Below, in pieces: positions 59,259-64,000 of a stretch of DNA of 64,000 bases. The notes under the pieces are model-generated. The model saw nothing but the letters and a program-made list of their open reading frames with translations, made no database searches and was not told the origin of the DNA. The stretch comes from ZC4RG20 sp963702105 (GTDB lineage Bacteria; Pseudomonadota; Gammaproteobacteria; Steroidobacterales; Rariloculaceae). The stretch is from assembly GCA_963702105.1 (NCBI GenBank), contig OY969712.1, positions 2,294,001-2,358,000 on the forward strand, in the 5' to 3' direction. Each line of letters starts with the position of its first letter. The stretch's first letter is position 1. The position numbers were made by a program, and so were the translations under genes.

Positions 59259-59655
59259 TCAATGGGCCTCGACGTGCTTGTCGATCCAGTCGATGACGAG
59301 GTCCGCGAGCTGCAGATTGTTTCGATCCTGCATGAGCATGTGGCTGTTGCCGAATCCCCATCTCGGGCAGATGCATGAGCTCGGCGTCTCCGCCTGCGCT
59401 CTTGAGCTGGCCGACGAACGCCTTGCAGCTCGCGAACGAGTCGGCCCAATTCACGACGCCGCCCGCAACGTCGCCGAGATGATCGCCGAACATGACGAGC
59501 GTGGGAATTTTCGCGAGCGTCGCGATCTGCTTCGGACCGAGATCGGTTGCGCAGGGCATTTCGATCGAGACGATGCCTCGAACGCCGGACCTGGCGCGCG
59601 GGATCATGACCCAAGGGTGAGAGCGTCCGCAAGTCGATGCGGGGCGCCGGGGCAC
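59259..59655 (-). pseudogene. Alpha/beta hydrolase remnant (truncated and frameshifted)
   Basis: The C-terminal half of a hydrolase: VRGIVSIEMPCATDLGPKQI, IPTLVMFGDHLGDV and ELMHLPEMGI. The expected ending GNSHMLMQDRNNLQLADLVI and DWIDKHVEAH is present but one base out of frame, near 59350-59362. No nucleophile motif (GxSxG) or signal peptide remains on the 5' side. Both a 5' deletion and a frameshift are needed, so it is probably dead. It lies between the CoA-transferase operon and hupE. Confidence 0.7.
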
Positions 59656-59673
59656 TCTCGCCAGCTCGAAAAT

Positions 59674-60408
59674 CTAGCGAATCAGCATGCCCGCGCACTG
59701 ATAGCCCGCCAGCGTGAATCCGGCGGTAATCATCAGGAAATTTGCGACGAGCGCGTAGCGCGGGAAAGTTGCCGTGCGGCGCCATGCAAGGATGACCGCC
59801 AAGACTATGCCGAGCGCGAGGAGCTGACCGAGCTCGATCCCGACATTGAAGGCAATGATATTCGGCACCAATCCGGCGGCGGGCGGGTTCAGTTCCTGCA
59901 CCTTGGTCGCCAGCCCAAAACCGTGAACGAGACCGAATGCGAACACGGCCAGCTTCGTATTGGGTTGAAAGCCGAATAGGCTCCGAAAACCACCGAGACT
60001 GTCGAAAACGATATAAACGATCGAAAGCCCGATGAGCGCGTCGACGGCGTACGGGTTCACGCGAATGCCGGCCAAGACACCGAGGAGCAACGTGGTGCTG
60101 TGTCCCAGGCTGAAGAGCGTCACGTAAACGAGGACGTCCTTGAGCCGGCGAAGGAAGAATACGACGCCGATCAGGAACAGCAGGTGATCGTAGCCGGTCA
60201 CCATATGCTTGGCGCCGAGGTAGAGATAGGGAACGACGTGAGCGCCCGCCGCGCTCATGATGTACGCGGCATCCCGGCCGCTCACATTGTGCGCGAAAAC
60301 CTCGAGAGAATAGAGGGCCAGCGCGGCGAGCGCGAGGCTCGACCAGGAGATCGGGAGGCGCGGCTGCCGGCGCGCGTAGCTTGCGCGGTCGTTCGAGGTC
60401 TTTGCCAT
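59674..60408 (-). CDS. HupE/UreJ-family membrane protein
   Basis: A 244-aa inner-membrane protein with about seven helices. After a leader and anchor comes the hallmark TGYDHLLFLIGVVFFLRRLKD, then LFSLGHSTTLLLGVLAGIRV, FGLVHGFGLATKV and IAFNVGIELGQLLALGIVLA, carrying the conserved His, Asp and Glu thought to bind Ni or Co in this family. It is of the HupE/UreJ_2 subgroup without hydrogenase or urease genes. Start at 60408, with AAGGA upstream; an ATG at 60423 is the alternative. It is divergent from the anchored partner gene by 82 bp. Confidence 0.88.
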   Translation of the reverse strand: MAKTSNDRASYARRQPRLPISWSSLALAALALYSLEVFAHNVSGRDAAYIMSAAGAHVVPYLYLGAKHMVTGYDHLLFLIGVVFFLRRLKDVLVYVTLFSLGHSTTLLLGVLAGIRVNPYAVDALIGLSIVYIVFDSLGGFRSLFGFQPNTKLAVFAFGLVHGFGLATKVQELNPPAAGLVPNIIAFNVGIELGQLLALGIVLAVILAWRRTATFPRYALVANFLMITAGFTLAGYQCAGMLIR

Positions 60409-60490
60409 CGAGTCATCCTTCATTCGCGACGATGCTAATATGCGCTTCGCTCAGGAGTAAACAGGCCGAGACGTCGAACGAGGTTGTCAA

Positions 60491-61243
60491 ATGGAAGTCG
60501 ACCAGAGGACGGGCCCCTCCGCCAGCCCGCGAACGCTACTTGCAATTTTTTCCGGCGGTCTCGTCGCGGCGGCCGTGCTGCTCGCCTGCGTAGTCTTGCC
60601 GGCGGAATACGATATCGACCCGCTCGGCACGGGTGCGGCGCTCGGCCTCACCGGGCTGGCGAAGAGCGCGGAACGGAGCACTCCGAAACCCGCCGCGGCA
60701 CCGGCGGCGATTGCCGGCGCGACGATCGCACCTGTACGGCAGGCAGGCACCATCGAATCGCGGTGGGGCGAAGCCGCGGGCGTGACGGGGACGTTCATCC
60801 CTGAGGCCGAGGGCTTTCGCTTCGACTCGAGGGAGATCGTGCTGCAGCCCGGCGAGGGTATGGAGATCAAGTACCACATGCGCGAGGCTGCGGGCCTCGT
60901 CTACTCGTGGGAGGCCAGCGCGCCGGTGCTCTACGACTTCCACGGGCAGCCGGATGTCGCGCCCGCGGGCGCGGCGCAAACCGACGAGGACTATTTCGAA
61001 ACTTACGACCATGACGATTCCGTGGGCAAGAGCGCGTTTCACGGAACGCTGGTTGCGCCGAGCACGGGCATCGAGGGCTGGTACTGGGAAAACGCCAACG
61101 CGGAAAGCGTGACGATCAAGCTGTTTGCCGCCGGCTTCTTCGACTGGGTCTACCGCAATCGCGACGACGAGATAACGAAACTGAAGCCGACTAACGTGGA
61201 GTCCCTCGCAAGTCACCCCCGGGTGCCGGACGAGCTTCTGTAG
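60491..61243 (+). CDS. Membrane-anchored periplasmic protein of unknown function, partner of HupE-like gene
   Basis: A 250-aa protein with one N-terminal transmembrane segment (TLLAIFSGGLVAAAVLLACVVLP), an Ala/Pro-rich linker and a periplasmic domain: FDSREIVLQPGEGMEIKYHM, GLVYSWEASAPVLYDFHGQP, FETYDHDDSVGKSAFHGTLVAPSTGIEGWYWENAN (pieces) and a closing TIKLFAAGFFDW. His, Asp and Glu residues are plentiful in the middle, which could bind metal. I know similar genes beside HupE-like genes in other proteobacteria, without assigned function. No strong ribosome site. Confidence 0.72.
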   Translation: MEVDQRTGPSASPRTLLAIFSGGLVAAAVLLACVVLPAEYDIDPLGTGAALGLTGLAKSAERSTPKPAAAPAAIAGATIAPVRQAGTIESRWGEAAGVTGTFIPEAEGFRFDSREIVLQPGEGMEIKYHMREAAGLVYSWEASAPVLYDFHGQPDVAPAGAAQTDEDYFETYDHDDSVGKSAFHGTLVAPSTGIEGWYWENANAESVTIKLFAAGFFDWVYRNRDDEITKLKPTNVESLASHPRVPDELL

Positions 61244-61269
61244 CCTTTGCTCGGTACGAGCTGTTCGTC

Positions 61270-62151
61270 TCAAGCGTCGCGGCGGAGTCTGACGAGGATT
61301 TCGCGTCCTTGCTCCGCATGCCGCGGGCTGTCGGCGAGCCCGGCTTCGAGCAGCAACAGTCCGAACAGCAGCGCCCAAGCCGTCGCGCGCTCGAGCATGG
61401 CCTGGTCGGGCCCGTAGGCATCGAGGAAGCGGCTTCGGTCCGCGCGGGCGGGGAACAGGCTCCAAGCGGCGGCGAGATCGGTCGCGGCGTCGCCGCCCGC
61501 CATGTCCCCCCAATCGATGACGGCGCTGATGCGCCCGTCCGCCGCGAGCACGTTCTGTGCGTGCAGGTCGCCGTGCAGCCACCGATGCTCCACGGCCACG
61601 CGCGCCGCGAGCCCGCGCTGCCACATACGTTCCATTGCGGGCGTGATCAACGCGGTTTCGGACTTGAATCGCGAGATGCGGGCCTCGGCCAGTGCAGCCC
61701 GGTCTCGGAGCGGGACGCCCCGCAACGGATTGCGAGGCGCGTCCTCGGGCGCCGGCCGATGCAGGGCGCGCAGGAAGGCCGCGAATCTTTGGGCCTCGCG
61801 GGCGTCGAGCGCGGACCGATCCACGCCCTGCCCTTCGAACCAGGGCACGACGCTCCAGGGCCACGGGTAGCCGGCGCCGGGCACGCCCCTGCGGACGGGG
61901 CTCGGCACGGCGATCGGCAGCCGCCCGGCCAGCCGCTCGAGCCAGACCTGCTCCTTGGCAAGCAGCGGAGCCGCGACCGCCCGCCTCGGTAGACGCACGG
62001 CAAGCCCTGAGCCGAGCCGGAAGATCGCGTTGTCCCAGCCCGAGTCGACGACCGTCAGCGGTAAGCTTGCGAGCTCGGGATACTGGGCGGCGAGCAGGCG
62101 GCGGACCAGCGCTTCGGTGATTTCGATCTCGGCTTCGGGTTTGCCGGGCAT
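61270..62151 (-). CDS. Aminoglycoside phosphotransferase-family kinase
   Basis: A 293-aa APH-fold kinase. WDNAIFRLGSGLAVRLPRR holds the ATP-site Lys/Arg region; the catalytic loop is WLHGDLHAQNVLAADG (HxD-x4-N) and the metal Asp is in AVIDWGDMAGGDAATDLAAAW. Length fits. Chromosomal members of this subgroup usually phosphorylate small hydroxyl metabolites and need not give antibiotic resistance. It follows the TetR gene by 8 bp, so the two are co-transcribed. Confidence 0.9.
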   Translation of the reverse strand: MPGKPEAEIEITEALVRRLLAAQYPELASLPLTVVDSGWDNAIFRLGSGLAVRLPRRAVAAPLLAKEQVWLERLAGRLPIAVPSPVRRGVPGAGYPWPWSVVPWFEGQGVDRSALDAREAQRFAAFLRALHRPAPEDAPRNPLRGVPLRDRAALAEARISRFKSETALITPAMERMWQRGLAARVAVEHRWLHGDLHAQNVLAADGRISAVIDWGDMAGGDAATDLAAAWSLFPARADRSRFLDAYGPDQAMLERATAWALLFGLLLLEAGLADSPRHAEQGREILVRLRRDA

Positions 62152-62159
62152 TCGTCGAG

Positions 62160-62744
62160 TCAGAAATGTCGCCGCCGGTCCGCCCGGCCGCCATGGTCCC
62201 AATATGCCCGCAGCAGATCAATGAACCGCGCGTGCGCCGCGTCTACGGCCTGCTCGTCGCCGGTCGCGACGAGGTCGAGGAGCAGGCCGCGGGTCACGGC
62301 GAGACCGAGCCTCGCGAGCTCCGGGTCGCCGCCGCCGAGACCGGAGTGCGCCGAGACTTGCTCGAGCCATCCTTCCACCGCGGGCGCCGGCAGCCGTCTG
62401 AACGGCTCCTCGCCCTGCGCCCCGCGCGCGTAGCACTCGAAGAAAAGCCGTTCGAGCGGCCGCAGCTCGGGGCGTCGCAAGTCCGCCCACATGGCGGCGA
62501 CGGCCGCAAGCGGCTCCTCCGGCAGGCGCTGCAGCGTCGATGCCTGCCGGCGCTCGATCTCGTCGACGACGGCGAGCAGCAGGTCCTCGCGGGTACCGAA
62601 GTGATGCAGGAGCATGCGATGGCTGGTGCCGACGGCCGCGGCAATGTCGCGCAGAGAACGGCCGCCGATGCCGCCGCCGGCCATCGCCTCGATCACCGCG
62701 TCGAGCAATTCGGCCCGACGGACGGCGTCAGGCCGACGCGGCAT
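62160..62744 (-). CDS. TetR-family transcriptional regulator
   Basis: A 194-aa repressor. The DNA-binding domain reads RRAELLDAVIEAMAGGGIGG, RSLRDIAAAVGTSHRMLLHHF and GTREDLLLAVVDEIE, with the helix-turn-helix around residues 28-48. The C-terminal domain is helical and variable. The ATG lies 17 bp inside the end of the SRPBCC gene, so translation is coupled. It probably regulates its own cluster; no palindrome stands out within the overlapping genes. Confidence 0.9.
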   Translation of the reverse strand: MPRRPDAVRRAELLDAVIEAMAGGGIGGRSLRDIAAAVGTSHRMLLHHFGTREDLLLAVVDEIERRQASTLQRLPEEPLAAVAAMWADLRRPELRPLERLFFECYARGAQGEEPFRRLPAPAVEGWLEQVSAHSGLGGGDPELARLGLAVTRGLLLDLVATGDEQAVDAAHARFIDLLRAYWDHGGRADRRRHF

Positions 62745-63171
62745 TGCGGAACCGCGCCTCCGCGGCGGCCTTGAGACCCTGTGCCTCCAACGCCAGGTAG
62801 CGGCGCGTGAGCCCGCGTATCAGCAGGCCCACGAGGGAACCCAGCGGCCCCCGCTGCTCGATCCTTTGCCTGACCAGCGTCCCTGTCTCTCCTCGTGGCT
62901 CGACCCGGTGAACGGCGTAAGCAATCGCACCGGGCGAGCGTTGCCGCCAGATCCATCCGGAACCGTGTTCGAACTCCGTGACCTCCCACACGACCTCCGG
63001 GAGCCACGGTTGCTTGATCGCGTAGCGTCTGCCGATGGCCAGATCGGCGCCATCCTTCGGGACGACGCTCGTAACCGACGCGGTCCATTCCGGCCAACGA
63101 TCGACCTGCGCGTACACGCTCCAAACCACGGGCGCCGGAGCCTCGATCTCGACGGTGTCCTCGGTAATCAT
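62728..63171 (-). CDS. SRPBCC (START-like) family protein
   Basis: A ~147-aa helix-grip protein: DTVEIEAPAPVVWSVYAQVD, RWPEWTASVTSVVPKDG, GRRYAIKQPWLPEVVWEVTEFE and GSLVGLLIRGLTRRYLALEAQGLK near the end. The polyketide-cyclase/SRPBCC fold binds hydrophobic ligands. The ATG at 63171 starts just before the conserved first strand; a GTG at 63213 would add 14 residues. Overlaps TetR downstream; 117 bp separate it from the ferritin-like gene. Confidence 0.85.
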   Translation of the reverse strand: MITEDTVEIEAPAPVVWSVYAQVDRWPEWTASVTSVVPKDGADLAIGRRYAIKQPWLPEVVWEVTEFEHGSGWIWRQRSPGAIAYAVHRVEPRGETGTLVRQRIEQRGPLGSLVGLLIRGLTRRYLALEAQGLKAAAEARFRNAASA

Positions 63172-63288
63172 GTTCCAAATGGTACATCTTCTTTCCGAAA
63201 CTGTCATCGTCACGGGATACCGGGACAGGCCGCCGCGGGCCCGCCCCGGCTCCGTTCAAGCTCTGCCGCGCATGCGCGGAGGCATCGG

Positions 63289-64000
63289 TCAGGCGACCGC
63301 CGTCGGCGCGGAGGCCATGAGCGGCCCCAACGCGGTCGTAATGCGCTCAGCCTGCGCCTCGGTGACCATGCTCGTCAGAATCCCGAGGAAGCGCCCCTCC
63401 TGAACGCCCGAGACGATGTATTGCCAGCGATACGCCCGCAGGATGCCGTCCCGAATAGCCTGCGTTTGCGCCGCGTCGAACTTGCCGTCATTGACGGCCA
63501 GGAAGTACTCGGCGTCCGCCTCGGCCTGCGCCTGCAGAATTCCGTCCACGGCGACGACCAGATCGATGAGATCGCCGACCGCACGGTCTCGGTCCTCGTG
63601 CCCGAGCATCTCATCCTCGCGGCGCCACTCGAGCTCGTCCAATATTGCGTGCTGCGATTCCTCCTTCCAGTGATACAGGAAAACGTCCCGCCAAAGCTCC
63701 GAGAGCGAGCCGTCGGGATCGATGCTCTTACGGTAATGAACCAGGGTGAAAATCTCGATGTGGCAGGTGAGCGCAAGCACGGCCCACGTGGACTTGCCCA
63801 GCACGGCGTGCGCAACCGCATTCGGGTCGGCAGCCACCCGGTAGCCCGGCGGCATGTCGGCCGCGGCCAGCGCCTCGACCCGGCGGAACAGCTCCTGGTG
63901 CTTGAGCTCTTCGTCGCTGAAACGCACGAGCGCCTCGAGCGCGACCTGATCGCCGAACCAGTAGCCGCGGCTGAGCTCGAGCATTTTGGCGTTGATGTAG
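63289..64000 (-). CDS. Ferritin-like di-iron protein (5' end outside window)
   Basis: At least 237 aa of a helical protein, open to the right edge (reading YINAKMLELSRGYWFGDQVA from the edge), so the start is probably beyond the window. Two carboxylate-histidine motifs, SDEELKHQELF and WKEESQHAILDE, give the E...ExxH pairs of a ferritin-like di-iron site. FTLVHYRKSIDPDGSLSELW lies between them. It could be an oxygenase or oxidase of the ferritin-like superfamily; I do not recognise the exact subgroup. First gene of the cluster leading to SRPBCC, TetR and the kinase. Confidence 0.75.
   Translation of the reverse strand, partial: YINAKMLELSRGYWFGDQVALEALVRFSDEELKHQELFRRVEALAAADMPPGYRVAADPNAVAHAVLGKSTWAVLALTCHIEIFTLVHYRKSIDPDGSLSELWRDVFLYHWKEESQHAILDELEWRREDEMLGHEDRDRAVGDLIDLVVAVDGILQAQAEADAEYFLAVNDGKFDAAQTQAIRDGILRAYRWQYIVSGVQEGRFLGILTSMVTEAQAERITTALGPLMASAPTAVA

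Noticed and set aside
1..64000. CRISPR arrays, tRNA, rRNA, integrase/transposase or prophage genes
   Set aside because: Looked for regular direct repeats with spacers, tRNA-like ends and mobile-element motifs on both strands; none found beyond the short dispersed elements listed.

Overview
The window is about 64 kb of GC-rich chromosomal DNA (roughly two thirds G+C by eye), densely coding on both strands. It carries no rRNA, tRNA, CRISPR array, transposase or phage gene that I can see. Lipid A genes (lpxL, msbA), a TonB-dependent receptor, an EmrAB-type pump and many exported proteins show a Gram-negative proteobacterium. The set of DUF1552/DUF1592 proteins, PQQ dehydrogenases, a Tat-exported DsrE-like protein and HupE fits an environmental gammaproteobacterium, perhaps near Steroidobacterales; that placement is an inference from gene content only.

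Layout. 0-7 kb: end of a PQQ dehydrogenase, lpxL and msbA, then a MarR-EmrA-EmrB efflux operon. 7-12.3 kb: a c-type cytochrome, a periplasmic M16 protease and a PQQ sugar dehydrogenase. 12.5-14.8 kb: a tightly coupled operon of an unknown exported protein, a cupredoxin, an ECF sigma factor and a small zinc-finger anti-sigma. 15-23.7 kb: a TonB receptor and an ankyrin / DUF1592 cytochrome / DUF1552 operon. 23.9-25.5 kb: a split NosR-like electron-transfer pair. 26-36 kb: a large ATP-grasp/M32 carboxypeptidase fusion, a DUF4870 membrane protein, a DsrE-like protein, a RecD2-type helicase lacking its Walker A lysine, and an M3 peptidase. 36-43 kb: a GST, a GFA-fold protein, a MASE1 hybrid histidine kinase, an aldo/keto reductase, an FUSC membrane protein and a methyltransferase.

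43.7-48 kb looks like a decaying sugar locus: an SMP-30 lactonase, a GntR regulator stump, an aldose 1-epimerase with a damaged start, an esterase, and a collapsed sodium:sugar symporter. 48-53 kb holds a GST, exported hydrolases, a DUF3237 protein and an SGNH hydrolase / FAD monooxygenase / Dabb operon. 53.3-59.1 kb is one five-gene minus-strand operon with overlapping start/stop codons: CoA transferase, two 2-hydroxyacyl-CoA dehydratase-like subunits, an MFS transporter and an exported esterase. 59.2-64 kb holds a hydrolase remnant, a HupE/anchored-protein pair and a phosphotransferase / TetR / SRPBCC / ferritin-like cluster.

Most notable: the ATP-grasp/M32 fusion; the RecD2 Walker A substitution; the activator-less CoA dehydratase operon; the ankyrin-DUF1592-DUF1552 operon; and a dispersed GGGGTCAGAGCCC element that has become coding sequence in two genes. 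Several single-base frameshifts could be real decay or assembly errors, and the reads would need checking.
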